NCBI GenBank assembly: GCA_948567375.1
Contig: OX419762.1
Location: 40,219,034 to 40,283,033, forward strand
Direction: 5' to 3'
DNA from: Lunularia cruciata
Lineage: Eukaryota; Streptophyta; Marchantiopsida; Lunulariales; Lunulariaceae
Length of the DNA: 64,000 nt
Positions 37,084-49,400 of the stretch are shown piece by piece. The notes below the pieces were generated by a model. The model worked only from the letters and a program-made list of their open reading frames with translations. It did no database searches and had not been told where the DNA came from. How positions within the stretch are numbered: position 1 is the stretch's first letter; each line of letters starts with the position of its first letter. The translations under genes were made by a program, and so were the position numbers.

Positions 37084-37509
37084 TGTAAAAGACCGAGACC
37101 GAGGAGAGAAATAGGAGAATAGAAATTCATATTGGGACACTTGAATGTGTGGAAAATCTAAATGCTTAGCATGAGCTTTGGCTCTTGTATTTATAAGGAT
37201 CATACAAGGCTCTTGAGAAGCTTCTCAAGAAGCTTCCTTGAGCCACTTTCTTGGAGTGCAAGCCAAGTTAATTGGGAAGCTTCTCAAGAAGCTTCCGTTT
37301 AGGAGTTGCTTACTTGGCGTGCAAGCTAAGTTAGTTAAAAGCTTATAGAAGCTTCCTTCTAGAAGCTACCTACTTGGAGTGCAAGCTAAGCTAGCCAAGA
37401 AGCTTCCCAAGATGCTTCCTAGATACTTCTGGAATATTCTAGACTAATTTGTCTTATTTGCTACTATGTTAGCCCTACTAACTTTGTTGCTAAACTCCAT
37501 ATTGTTACA
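37084..37509 (-). repeat. 3' LTR of chromovirus 2
   Basis: 426 bp, plus-strand ends TGTAAAAG and TGTTACA. It has a minus-strand TATAAATA box at 37195-37188, with GAAGCTTC inverted repeats upstream of it (for example 37348-37355). It is about 25 bp longer than its partner because one AGCTT-rich segment is missing from the 5' LTR. Confidence 0.93.
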
Positions 37510-37599
37510 TATTCCCCCACCGCTAGTTGGTGACATCTTTGTTGCCAATGAAGCTTCAAACTCCTAGATGGCAAGTTGTGCATTCTAGAGATGAGAAAG

Positions 37600-38090
37600 A
37601 GGTTCCCATGTGGCATCATGAAGGGGATACCCTTTCCAAAGGACCTTGTACTCTGTATGTTGCCGACAGCCTTATTGAATGTGGTAACGCGCAAGGATAC
37701 AATCAACTTTGTACTCCTTATGATCATTAATAGGGACGGGAAGATGGGGAATTTGGACTCAAGAGGAAAAAGAAGAGGGGTTAGGAACAAAGGGTTTCAA
37801 CTTGGAAATATGAAAGATAGGATGGATGCGTATATGACAAGGCAAGGCAAGTCGATAAGCAATAAGAGAGACAATTTGGGTGACATCAAAGGGTCTTATC
37901 CAATTAGGGGCAAGTTTAGGAACTTGGGTATCAAGTGGGAGGGGTAGGTTACTAGAGGATAACATGACTTTATCACCAACTTCAAAGGTAAGATCACGAT
38001 GATGGTGGTCCGCATATTGTTTATGACAATTCTGGGCAACAAGGTGGTGAGATTTGGCTTGTTGGAGAAATTGGGAGATGGTGGTCAAGA
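37600..38090 (-). pseudogene. Integrase C-terminus and chromodomain of chromovirus 2
   Basis: The minus-strand frame from 38088 reads the tether region (FEVGDKVML..SNLP, then HIRIHPIFHISKLKPF). After a stop, EYKVDCILA (37717-37690) and EYKVLWKGYPLHDATWEP (37660-37600) are the two halves of a chromodomain, with the aromatic W and the EP end conserved. This identifies the family as chromoviruses. Confidence 0.85.
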
Positions 38091-38313
38091 AGGTTGATGC
38101 ATGAAGGACCTAAGATGGGGGCGGAGCAAAAAGAGAATTTTGAACAAGCGGATCTTGGCCAAAATTGAGAAAGAAAGGAGAAAATCAGGTGCTTGCCTAT
38201 TTGGAATTGTTGTAGGTAAATTCTACAACTAAAAGACATTCATCCTGATTGGTATGGTGGACATTGACAAAGGCATGCAATATATCTTCCAAGGTATGAT
38301 TTGTATGTTCGTT

Positions 38314-39050
38314 TTATCCATCAGTTTGAGGATGATAGGCCGTGGAAAAAGCAAGCTTGGTGCAAAGTATCTGGAAGAGTGCTTGCCAAAACTTCCCAAT
38401 GAATTGAGGATCATGGTCAGAGATGAGTACACATGGCATCCCGTGATGCTTGAATACATTGTCAAAGTAAATTTTCACTAAGGTTGGAGCATCCATGGTA
38501 TCAAAGGTTGGTGCCAAGTGGATTTGCTTACTAAGCTTATCCACAAATGCCACAATTGTTGTATGTCCTTGCTTTGTCTTGGGCAAGGATGTGATGAGAT
38601 CCAAGCTCACCTGTTCCTATCAAGCAAATGGAATGGGGAGTGGTTGAAGGAGCCTACTCGGCCTTTGGTTGTTGGCCTTGTTGTGTTGGCAACTTTCACA
38701 CGATTAGACAAACTCTCAAACATCTTGTGTCATGTTGGGCCACCACCATTGGCATTGGAGGGTACCCAAGGTCTTGTCCATACCCATATGACCAACTATT
38801 GGTAAATCATGGGCTTCTTGAAGATGCACAAGTCAGAGATCACCTTTGGTGGGAACATAAATTTGGTCCTCATGGAATAGAAGGCATTCCTTGAAGAAGA
38901 AGGTGTTGTACTCCTTGTCACATGCTGTAAGACGACCATGTACCATTTGGAAGAAGGGATCTTGTTGTAGAGCAGACCAAAGTCATTTTGGACCTTGGAG
39001 TCAATTGCCACCGTTGTAATTACTGCCGTGATGAGAGGAAGAGACTTCAA
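38314..39050 (-). pseudogene. Integrase core of chromovirus 2
   Basis: The frame at 38610-38314 contains SLDLITSLPKTKQG, FVDKLSK.IH, ISDHDPQF and AYHPQTDG, so the core carries D at both readable catalytic places. The zinc-finger half (about 39.05-38.6 kb) is in another frame and broken. Confidence 0.85.
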
Positions 39051-39182
39051 ATCAGGTCATTGTGATAGAGCATTAAGGATGACATGGAATTGACCTGGTT
39101 TGTACTCAAGTTTGATGTCAAACAATTGGAGTTGCTCCTCCCATCAATGATGTTGACTGTTCATGTGTTCCAAGTGTAAGGT

Positions 39183-40564
39183 CTACAACAATGGTTTATG
39201 ATCAATTTGCATAATCACTTGTTTCCCCAAGAGATAATACCTCCATATCTTGGTGGCATATACCATTGCAAGTTGTTCTTGATCTTGAGCAGAGTAATTT
39301 CTTTTAGCTATATTTACTTGGCGAGACACAAAGGCAATGGGATGTAGTCTATCTAGGAATTCTTGTTGCAACACTGCTCCTATTGCAAAGTTAAAAGCAT
39401 CAAAATCAACCACACAAGGTAGCTAAGGATCATATTGTTGAAGGATAGGTCTTGAAGACACTATATGTTTCAGCTTTTGGAATGTTTATGGAATGCTTGG
39501 TGTTCCATTGGAAGCTCAAGTTCTTCTCCAAGAGGTCAGTCAATGGTGCAGACACATGAGCATAATAATGGATGAACCGTCGGTAAGAACTGGCCAATCC
39601 ATTAAATGCCCGTACTTCTATAATATCCTTCGGAGTAGTGGCTTGATTTTCTCCTCTTCCATCTTGATCCCTTTTGATGAGATCTGGTGACCCAAGAAGG
39701 TGACTTCCTTCTGCTAAAAGACACACTTTGACTTCTTGCAATAAAATTTCCATTTTCATAGTTGTCTTAGGATTTCTTGCACATGATTCACGTGTTTTTT
39801 CTCTATCTTGCTATAGATTAAAATATCATCCAAGAACACCACCACATATCGATCCAATAGTCTATCCAACACCCAATGCATCTGATCCATGAAGATTGCT
39901 AGAGCATTGTGAGCCCAAAAGGTAGAACTCTCCACTAAAAATGCCCATACCTGATACAAAAGGCAGTCTTTTGCACATCCTCCCTATCAATGAGAATTTG
40001 CCAATAGCCCTTGCAAAGATCCAACTTGGAAAAGTATTGTGATCTACTTAGTTGATCAAGCAAGTCATCAATCTAAGGTAAAGAATATGCATTCTTCATT
40101 GTTTGCTTATTGAGTCCATGATAATCAATACAGAAATAAAGTCCTCTATCCTTCTTTAGAACAAATAATACCGATGCTCCCTAAGGAGAGGTACTGTGTC
40201 ATATGAAGTCCTTCTCCAACAACTCCATAAGTGTTGTTCTTAACTCCTCCAACTCCTCTGGTGAGAGCCAATAGATTGGTCCACTCATTGGAGTCCTCCT
40301 TTGCAATAACTCAATCTTGAAGGGCATACCACAATAAGAAGGTAATCCCTTTGGCAGATCATCTAGAAACATGTCCATAAACTCTTGAACTATCTGATCA
40401 ACCATTGCTTGATGAGGCTCTTGGCACTCCTCAGATTTTCCTTGTGCAATCGGCTTGATCCACACTGCAAAAATAGGCTTATCTTCCTCCAAAGCTTGCT
40501 CTATGGCTGCTTCACTAACAAACTTCCCATCTAGGGATTCATCTTTCTTCAAGGCTTGCTCCAT
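39183..40564 (-). pseudogene. RT and RNase H of chromovirus 2
   Basis: The frame at 40564-40199 has the RT entry (DLPKGLP, then LSPEELEELRTTL.ELLEK.FI). The frame at 39959-39756 has the catalytic VVVFLDDILIYSK. The frame at 39413-39183 has RNase H (D...FA.GAVLQQE, AFVSR, NYSAQDQE.LA.VYA, DHKPL). Frameshifts separate them. Confidence 0.88.
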
Positions 40565-40670
40565 GGCTGCTTTCTAGGTAAAATTTACATCTTGGGACTT
40601 ATCTCCCTTCAAGGCTTGCTCTATAGCCACCTTCTCAACAAACTTCTCATCTTGAGATTGACTATTTTTA
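40477..40670 (-). repeat. 60-bp coding tandem repeat between protease and RT
   Basis: Counterpart of 23289-23488: three units of about 60 bp encoding charged 20-residue repeats. One unit carries a stop. Confidence 0.78.
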
Positions 40671-40788
40671 GGTGTCTTACTCAAAGGTACCAATCAACTT
40701 AATTAGAAATTCCTACCTTGGTGTTGTACTTGAATTTGTTGTCGGTTCCAATCAAATTGAACCTTATGAGATTCAAGCCAAGGTAGTA

Positions 40789-41396
40789 CTAGAATGACAT
40801 CGTAGTGGAGAGGTGCCACTCAAACCTCATACACTCCAAATACTCCTTCCCAATCTTGAAGGTAACAGGATGCAAGGTATAAAATGTAGAACCCTTTCTA
40901 CTATCCGCCATCATCAATCTACTTCCAATTATTGGCTTGATAGGAATACCCAGTTCCTTTGCTACTTGCATAGACATGCAATTCTTTGAACTTCCAAAAT
41001 CAACCAAAATCCTACAACCCCGATTAGATATTGTACCTTGCAAGTGAAGCAAACTTGCATAGGTTGAGCCTTCAATCCTATTAGAACTAATCAAGCTCCC
41101 AATAGGTGGCTCAAAATCTCCTACTCAATTCTTTGTTCCACTGATTTTTTTGCTCCACAAACTCCATCTGGACAACTTGTCAAGGTCGCCCATTCTTGAG
41201 TGGACATTCAATGATGTGATGTCCCAATTGGATAGTTTCTCATTTTGTTGTAGTTTCTCTTTATCTGTAGTGCCAAGTGGTCTCCATTGAATGACATCAA
41301 TCTCCATTGGTGCCAGCTCTTCCATCCATGTGTAGTGTATCGGTAGGTTCTATGGAGGTCGAGGTCGAGACCAAGTTGTTGCAACCAAGGAATCAA
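40789..41396 (-). pseudogene. Protease and gag 3' remnant of chromovirus 2
   Basis: The frame at 41094-40789 has ILVDFGSSKN.MSMQVAKELGIP, a gypsy protease region with the triad read as DFG. Short frames at 41396-41125 correspond to the gag C-terminal region of element 1 (24.3-24.1 kb). Confidence 0.7.
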
Positions 41397-42273
41397 AATG
41401 TTTTGCCAACCGCATGGCTTCCTCCAAGTGTTGTGGCTCTTTTATGGTTACCTCTAATTTGGTTCTTGACTTCAAGCCCCTCACAAATTGATCCAGAGCT
41501 TCACCTTCGAGTATATCTTGAATTTGCATGATGGTGTTCTAGAATTACGTGATATAACTTCTTATAGAGCCAATCTGTTTCAACTCTGCCAACCTATCTC
41601 ATGCAACTTGTATGGCATTTATAGCTTAGAATTGACTAATTATTGCACTCTTGAATTCTGCCCACATCAAGATTGGTGAAATTTTTTTTCATTCAGCTTG
41701 CTCTACTCGGAACCTCCACCAAACCTTTGCTACTTCATCCAATTGGCTAGAAGCCAAGAGAATCTATTTTTGCTCACCTTGCAGATTGGTAGCTTCAAAG
41801 TAACGTTCATAGTCAAACACAAAATTCTCCATTGCACCCGAGAGGTTCTTGCCTTCTAATACCTTGGGTTAAGGGAATCAGATTTGACCTTCTCCTTCTC
41901 AAATTGGTACTCTCTTTACGTGTTCCTGTCGTTGAAGCTCTCGTTCATCCAACAATCAAGTAAGGTGCTCAATTTGTTGCTGCATAACAAGGACAACCTT
42001 GGGTATTTCCGCCATGGTTGCTACTCTATCATGCCACCCCTAATCTATCAAATTTATTAACACATAGAAGTAGCACATCCATCATTCTCCATAAGTTACA
42101 ATTGGAAGCACCAAGGATTCCTCAAATATGGTGATCACATGTAGAAAATCTTGTCTAAAGCGTGAGGTGATGAATTGTGTGAAAAAATGCTTGGGTAGTA
42201 CTTGGACACAAAAATCTCAATAGTTTGGTGGAAGTGGATTTGGTGGTCCATAAATTTCATCCATCCCATTCTT

Positions 42274-42285
42274 GCTTTGATACTA
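42274..42285 (-). promoter_or_regulatory. Primer-binding site of chromovirus 2
   Basis: The minus strand reads TAGTATCAAAGC: two mismatches from the initiator methionine tRNA consensus and one from chromovirus 1. It starts one base inside the 5' LTR. Confidence 0.85.
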
Positions 42286-42286
42286 A

Positions 42287-42687
42287 TGTAAAAGGCCGAG
42301 ACCGAGGAGAGAAATAAGAGAATGGAAACTCACATTGGGACACTTGAATGTGGGAAAACTTTGGATGCCTAGCATGAGCTTTGGCTCTTGTATTTATAAG
42401 GATCATACAAGTCTCTTGAGAAGCTTCTCAAGAAGCTTCCTTGAGCCACTTTCTTGGAGTGCAAGCCAAGTTAATTGGGAAGCTTCTCAAGAAGGTTCCT
42501 TCTAGGAACTGCTTACTTGGCGTGCAAGCTAAGTTAGTTGGAAGCTACCTACTTGGAGTGCAAGCTAAGCTAGCCGGAAGCTTCCCAAGAAGCTTTCTAG
42601 ATACTTCTAGAATATTCTAGGCCAATTTGTCTTATTTGCTACTGCATTAGCCCTACTAACTTCGTCGCTAAACTCCATATTGTTACA
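42287..42687 (-). repeat. 5' LTR of chromovirus 2 with TATA box
   Basis: 401 bp, plus-strand ends TGTAAAAGG and TGTTACA. The minus-strand TATAAATA is at 42398-42391, and several GAAGCTTC palindromes lie upstream of it. Confidence 0.93.
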
Positions 42688-43596
42688 TCAAGGAAGATTG
42701 TAAACCTCTAGTCCAATCTAACAATAGTGAAGCAAACGACGGAAAGTCCTCTTGTGCCCATGGAGATAGACTATCTCTCATTTGTTGCAATAACATTTGG
42801 AGAGAAAATGATCCTTCCTCTACCTTTATCACATAAGTCTCTCAAATTGGCCTATCAACAACCACAAAATGAGAGGAAAGTAGAGGTACCAAGAGAGCTC
42901 AACTACAAAAAAATGCTATAGGTGCCGTCTCCTCCATAGATAGCAAGCCAACCCCTCCACACAAAATTGGTAGAGCGATTTGTCTACATTCCCAATCCCC
43001 TATCACACACTCAAATGTCATTGGTCCAATACTATCACCAAAGACTCCCATAATCCTCCTATCAAAGGCTCTAAAATGTGATAAGAAGGATGATGAGGGA
43101 GGAATTGTATGGATGGGGTAGGAATGTCTATGAGCAATACTAGAAGATATTATACCAAATGCCACATGCGGATCTCCTAGTAACAAAAGGTAATCCACCT
43201 AGAGAACATCCTTTGCAAGGGTAACGTTCTAAAGTGAGCCATGGCAAATAAGGGTCTTCCTAAAGGATCTCCTTGATGTGTACAAACAATTGACTCCAAG
43301 ATAGTGACTCCCTCTTGTGAACAACCATGCTAGTAGTAAAGGGAAGCAGGAGAGCCATTATAAGACCGCACAAAAGGAATAAGACTCACCAAGGATCCAC
43401 CAACCTCCCTAAGCTCTCTAAAGATGGATGTCCATGAGACATTTTTAAAAGCGCTTTCAACATCCACATGTAGGACGACTCACTTTGGAAGGATATCTAG
43501 GAGTGCCCTAATACTCAGAGACATAGCCTCACATCCTCTAGGTGTAGCTACTCCAAACTGGTGTGGACTAAGGTGTTGTCAAAAGTGAGAACAATG

Positions 43597-44058
43597 CTAA
43601 AGAATAATGGTACGATTGACCAAACGCAAAAAGATCTCTCCAACAGCAATTGGTCTAATGCCTCCAGTGCCCTCCATCACGAGAAGTTGGCTAGCACCTA
43701 ACACCCGAGTAACAAACATAGGAATGTCTCCTCTTGTTATTGTTACAGCCACTTGAAACAACTCGATAAAACCATTAGAAGTATCATCTACCTGAAAGAA
43801 ATCTCTAAGGTGCTCATAAACCATCCCTAACAAGCCTCCAATGGAAAGGCGAGGGGTAGTGCACAATGCTTGTGCAAATAGCGACCTATAAAGACATAAA
43901 GGCTGCTCAGGTCGATAATCGAAGACCTCTAGTGGTAGTCCTTCTACTGTTATAGGATATAGTGAGCGTAAAGAAGAGACAGTCTCATCAATAAGACTCA
44001 CCATAGATAAAGGATGTAGTGCTTGTGTTGCTCTATTAAACTCTCCCGCCTGACCCAA
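43597..44058 (-). pseudogene. Reverse transcriptase N-terminal region, non-LTR copy A
   Basis: This frame of 153 codons resembles the start of a non-LTR reverse transcriptase: GL.GMVYEHLRDFF, RGDIP.FVT, then GGIRPIAVGEIFLRLV.R, a typical fingers motif. The catalytic block further on is missing because of the deletion at 43232. Confidence 0.75.
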
Positions 44059-44180
44059 TGTCTTACACTGTCATAATTGAGTGGACTCTGTGGTATCTTG
44101 TGGCAACGACTATCTCCTAAACCGTGTAGCCCAATTAGACTCCTCTGAAGAGTTGCCCGATCCCACACTCCCACACTCGG

Positions 44181-46454
44181 GAATGAACAAAATCATGAGT
44201 GCCTGCTATTTGGTGACCCTCATGCTCTTCTTCTTTTTTGATCACCGAGTGCTAGCGCAAGCTCGGTTGTTTCTAAGAAGTGCCGTTCTAACAAAGTAAT
44301 AATCATATGAAACTGCCTTGAAGCGATTGTGAAGGCAACCTCTCCGGCTGGGTTGTTGAGAGCATATTAGAACATCAATGCCCATGAATTACCAAATTAG
44401 TTCATCGACATCAGTAACCCTGATACCAAGTTTCTATTCTGCTTATGAATGACCAAGCGCACTCGGTTGTTGCCAAATAGTTATACTCTAGTGAGGTTTT
44501 AGGAATGTGAAAAATCTCTAGAAGCGATTACGATTACGAAGCGAACCCGTCCGGCTGTGGTCGTGAGAACAAACTAGAGGGATACGTCGAGTATGATACA
44601 TAGGAAATGAGAGAAGAAGCCGTTCGAGGAACGGGGGATCCAGAACCCACTAAGTGCATATAAAATGCAAGCATGAACGTGCATATAATTGCATCTAAGG
44701 AATGGAAGTTAGAAGAGTCTTAACAATACGAAATTAAACCGTAGAAAAGACGTAATTGAAACATATCATAAATCGCACCTGCAGAGGACCAGTATACATC
44801 ACGTAATAATAAGCAAGACACAACCGATTAAGCATTTGAATTTGAAAGTCGGGGATTACCATGAAACAGAGACATCGAGCAAGGAACAAAATACGAAGCA
44901 TTAGTTGAAGATTGGTGGTGGAATGGAGCGAAGTGGGAGGTGTCTTGGCTGGGTTGGAGCGAAGCGTGAGAGGAGTAGATAGTGTACATCAAAGCATGCT
45001 CTATGAACGCAGGAGCCTATAACACTGAAGGAAGCAGACAGGCTGTTATAGTAGGCCTTCACGAAAGCACTGACGACTTCATCGCCGCCGAACTACCTGA
45101 GGGAATGCCAATCCTCGTATCGAGTTTCTGTGCAAAAGCTCATGACTAATACGGCAAACTCGGTTACTCGGCAATGGTAGCAGTGAGAAGTAAGGAAGTG
45201 TTGGAACTTATGCAGAAACCAGCAAGGCCATTTAGGAGTATCCGTATAGTCGAACGTAATATAGTAGAAATTGGAAGGAAATGCAGAATAGAAACCATGA
45301 ACAAGGAAAGGATGCATAATCGGCAGCACGAGCAAGGAAAGGATTCGAGATGCACCTTGGTAATTCCTGAAAGAAAATATCGATTAAAAGAGAAGCAAGC
45401 AGCCCGAACAGAATTGCAAGATAGCAGTGAAGAAAATAGCATGAGTGAGAGAGATACATGGGGGATGCGTGTAGAGACGTTTTTTTGTTGTTCATTTCAG
45501 TTTCCAAGCCATTTGAGTGACTCAAGAGATGAAAAGAATAGACTCGCTAAGAACAAGTAATCGGTAGATGAAGTCAGTTTTTTACTATCCCATTTGGTCA
45601 CAAGTTCCAAGTTCACTAAATCACAAGTTCTAGTCTTCTGCCAATGTGCGCATAGATATGGTGAGATCATGTGTACGAGTATGAACTTATTAATATATCT
45701 CAGGAGTACTCTCGCCTTGGAGGGCGGAAAAGTTAAAGGCAGAGTAAAAGTCATGTCGTTTTCATTATTAAAGTTCCGCTCAACCTATGCGTGGTGGATG
45801 CACTAGATCAGTTTTGAATAACTCTTCACGTCGATACTATTCCATTTAAACGTCAAAGAAATGAATTTGTATGTGAGAGAGAATTGGAGAATAGAAGAGC
45901 ATATTCCTGGTGTGTAGCAGATTCACATATCCACACACAGCAGTCAGTGTAACGTCATCCCCCAAATTTAAAATATAAAATCTCTGTTGACAAAACTTCT
46001 CAGAAAGACACTCTTATGCCTGTCTGAACCTACTAATTACGTAACTACCAGAGAATCACAAGGCCCGGGCCGCGTCTTCCCTAAGTTGCTAATACTATGG
46101 CACATTCTTGTAACACACCAAAGACCCCTTGGTCCATGATTGCTTGGACTCACTAACCGATCTCTCTAGGTGTATTTCACTATGGACGTTTCACATTTTC
46201 AGTGACCACTCTGGTTGAACCCATGATCCCTCCAAAGATATCATGCTCTGAACTGTCAAGGAGGTACGATACAAGGACAAAGGGCAGAAATAATGTCCAA
46301 CCAGGCACGGAGAAGGGTCCCATTCATGTCCAGTACCCGCCCTCAAAATGATCATCAATGTTTACCCGGCAAGTGTATGTGTCGACGTGCAGAGCACTGA
46401 TAGCATCCGGGGCACGTCAAGCATGCCGGACTTCTGACAGGAACACTGAAGAGT
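44181..46454. other. Unassigned DNA between non-LTR copy A and EIF3L
   Basis: Base composition is like the gene islands, but I could not assemble a gene. The part next to 46455 should hold the 3' UTR of EIF3L. An imperfect duplication lies at 44240-44590 (listed separately). Open frames at 45093-45560 on both strands overlap each other and carry no known motif. Confidence 0.5.
44240..44590. repeat. Diverged duplication, about 210-bp period
   Basis: The ordered words 'ctcggttgtt', 'gaagcgatt', 'tccggctg.gg' and 'gtgaga/gaga..a..tag' occur at 44263-44372 and again at 44460-44582. Similarity is patchy, so I call it with modest confidence. Confidence 0.4.
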
Positions 46455-49400
46455 TTACTCTATCTGAACTCGCTCAAGGTCACTGATTATATCTTCAAAC
46501 TGCACAAGAGGTGAAGGAAGGGAGGCATTAAAGCATAACACAACCGGGAAATTATTGATTATAACTACTGCAGAAGAGCAAAAACCTGGCAAGAAATGGA
46601 AAGGGCGAGGATACACACCCTCGTGATATGTCGAATGAAATAATCTCCAAAGCGCTTGGTTACCTTGGTATCGGCAATATGAACCATATCCTTTGAAGCA
46701 AATTACTGCGCGTTAATGCTTAACTAAATGAAAGCTAATGATACCAATATAACGTTTTCGTTTGTCAGCTAGCATTCACGACAGTAACAACCGAATTAAA
46801 GTCGAAATTCTTGGATGCAAATTACGTACATCATCAATGTAGAACTCTACGTCGGCATTTGACAACACGCTGCCGTCGGTATCAATAACATGTGTCTTAT
46901 GTTTGTACGTGAGCAAGGCCATCCTGTAGTAGAGAAACATGTTCGGGAACATCCCAAACTTTTGCGTGAAAGAATGTAGTCATGTTCAATTTCACTCAAA
47001 ACATAGGGGGATTACAGAACGTAATGTGAGAGGACAAAAATCTGCAGTGGCCCAATTACCAGATATATAGAAAGACCTGCGATATTCTTGCGTAAGCTTG
47101 AGATAGAGAGCCGCTCACCTCACGGTTGGTTCATCGATGTCCATGAAGGATGCGAGCTTCGCAATAGAGATGGTTGTGTAGAGCTTCAAGAAACTGCGTA
47201 TGCTTGACAATAATTGTTGTTGGCGCACCTCAGACAAAAACAGTTTAAGTTGAAGTCTGTATGCGTCCTGTAGAGAAAAATATGTGAGACACGACGCATC
47301 GTACGTCCACGTACAATTTTGAAGGACAGTTAATTCTCAGCTTCAGAGAAGTTACACATGCATCCAAAATGAATACTCGAAACGAAGGAACAAATAGAAA
47401 TGCTGGAGTAAGAGTAAAATCACCAACAAGTAATCGTTGAAGGAAAGAGAGTGTAATGCTTGCCAATACCTGGTTGAAGTTCACAAGGGGTTCTTCATAA
47501 TTGGGCGTAGATGGGGTGATGAACTTGGGGCAGGCATAGGAGAAAAGTTCATCAAACACAGATTCATCGCTCCTTTGCATTCGCAACATTTTCTCTGCAT
47601 ACTTCTCGCGCAACTGGTTGTTCACGTTCTCTTCGATTAGCTTACCATGTGGGCACAGGGATAAGCAGATGGCAAGAAGAGCATACATCTGCTCATTCTT
47701 CTTGTGAATCTGATCGTATTGAGGGGAGCGTTGATGATACTGTTTGGTCTTATGAATGTACAGAAGAACCTGATTAAATGCCCGAATTCCGTCTACGTAC
47801 CTGAACACACAGTAACAGTATCAAACAATGAAGTTCTAAAGTGCTATGCGAGTAATGGGAGCATAAGCCGCTCATTTCCAAAGTGATAAAGATGATTTGG
47901 AAAGAAGAAGTGGCCAACGAACGTGCTGATGGCAAGGTTGAGGTTCAGCACAACTTTGTCTGCTAGATGAATAAAAGTCTTCCACAACAGGTGCCAATAA
48001 TCACAACCACAACCACCCATATGTTGTACATCAAACTAGCTAACAATAGTCACAAATCGGAGGTTCTACTATATTCTAGCTCCATGTGAAGGTCTTAGGT
48101 TCAGCATCAAGAGTTCAGGAGCCCAGGCAATTATATATAAGGTCAGTAGCTTCGCTATCCACACTCACTCTCTATTAGACCCAGCTTTACAAAACAGGAA
48201 AGAGATCCCTTACCTCCTTAACATCAAATTGGCGAACCCAAAGTAGTATATTTTTGTAATGTGGCACCCCATTACAGTGCTGTAAACTCCCGGTGAGTTG
48301 ATGTCAATAGGTGCCAATGCCTTGAGACCACTGTGATAGTCACCAAGCAGGCAATGTACCCTCAGAAGTCCCACGATACTGAAGTAGCCCAAAACTTTGA
48401 GCACATTGGTTCCTCCATGGTAGTCATATCCATCTGTAGCTGTGAACGTGACAGTGCCATCCTTTTCCTCTTCCAGAATTTGAATGATCTCAGATTTATC
48501 TATTAGTGCCTGAAGATAGTTGAGAACACCATACACGTTCCAAACCTAAAAAACACATGACCTGCATCAGAATTTTCGCAATAAAAAGCCCTTTCAAGTA
48601 CGTCTGCGGCAACCCCCTTGCACCTTATTCGAAGTCGTGACCTGGAATAAGATGGTTCTTTGGCTCACCAGACCAAACCATTTCCATGTCTGCACAGCCT
48701 TATCTAAAGGTCAACAAGGGGGCAAATATACAAGAAGTATGCCATTGTCGTGTTGTTCTGAAAGGGCCATATGAAATATCACAAGCTTGCGAGGCATGAA
48801 TGGGCAGGACTGAGTGTTTTGGTAACAAGGAATTTTGCGAAACCCATTGTGTTTACACTCTATTTTATCAACTAAGTCGTAACGTAATGCCATGCAGAAC
48901 AAAGTTGGCTTCAGAAACTTGCATGCATGACTCAGAAAGAGGGTTGTATTCTGGATACTAATATTCGAGCTAAGAAACCAGAAGAACTCTGATGTTCTAG
49001 TCAGAAACGAACATTTACAGATTCATCAAGGACACCAACTTTGAAACTTATGTGTAGTGTTGATGCATAACCAAGTATAGCCTTGAAACACTATCCATAA
49101 AAGTCTCCATGCTAGTACTGTGCGTCAAGGCCAGTTAATCAAATCTGTTCCCCAAGGCCAGGTGGGTTAACTCGTTATAACTCGTTCTTAGATTTTGTTA
49201 ACTCGTGATAAATTCCTTTAATTTCGTGACAAAATCTAGGAATTTATCACGAGTTAACAAAATCTAGGACCACAATGGAAATCGTATTAAAGAAAAGGAG
49301 AGGGGGACCTCCAGCTAGTACCTCATCGCATTGACGAAGAAAGGCGAGCTCTTGATCGCTCTTGGATTTGAGCTTGGCTCGGTACTGACAGAAGGACTGA

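Larger units (their letters stand above)
37084..42687 (-). mobile_element. Chromovirus 2 (Ty3/gypsy) with TCAAG target duplication
   Basis: Full-length minus-strand element of 5604 bp. LTRs are 37084-37509 (3') and 42287-42687 (5'). The 5-bp target duplication TCAAG is at 37079-37083 and 42688-42692. The primer-binding site is at 42274-42285 and the polypurine tract (GGTGGGGGAATA on the minus strand) at about 37510-37524. Domains in order: gag remnant (about 42.0-41.1 kb), protease (41.09-40.79), 60-bp repeat array, RT (40.56-39.7), RNase H (39.41-39.18), integrase (38.95-38.31), C-terminus and chromodomain (38.09-37.6). All reading frames are interrupted, but fewer key residues are lost than in chromovirus 1. 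Confidence 0.95.
36101..44180 (-). mobile_element. Non-LTR retrotransposon copy A, split by chromovirus 2
   Basis: Collinear with copy B (55.03-57.79 kb). The 3' part is at 36101-37083 and the 5' part at 42693-44180, interrupted at 'catcaag' by chromovirus 2. It encodes, on the minus strand, RT start (44058-43597: RG.SGMVYEHL-type and GGIRPIAVGEI.LRLV), RT remains and a C-terminal zinc finger plus endonuclease-like region (36908-36298). A deletion of about 290 bp at 43232 removed the RT active-site block that copy B keeps. Compared with copy B it lacks the 5' end beyond 44180. Pseudogenic. Confidence 0.85.

Noticed and set aside
44990-45120. Possible exon with an NTF2-like start (minus strand, EVVSAFVKAYYNSL)
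   Set aside because: The similarity is limited to about 14 residues, the frame has a stop just upstream, and no further exon could be found.
45174-45560. 128-codon plus-strand frame downstream of EIF3L
   Set aside because: Charged, low-information sequence without motif, overlapped by equally long minus-strand frames.
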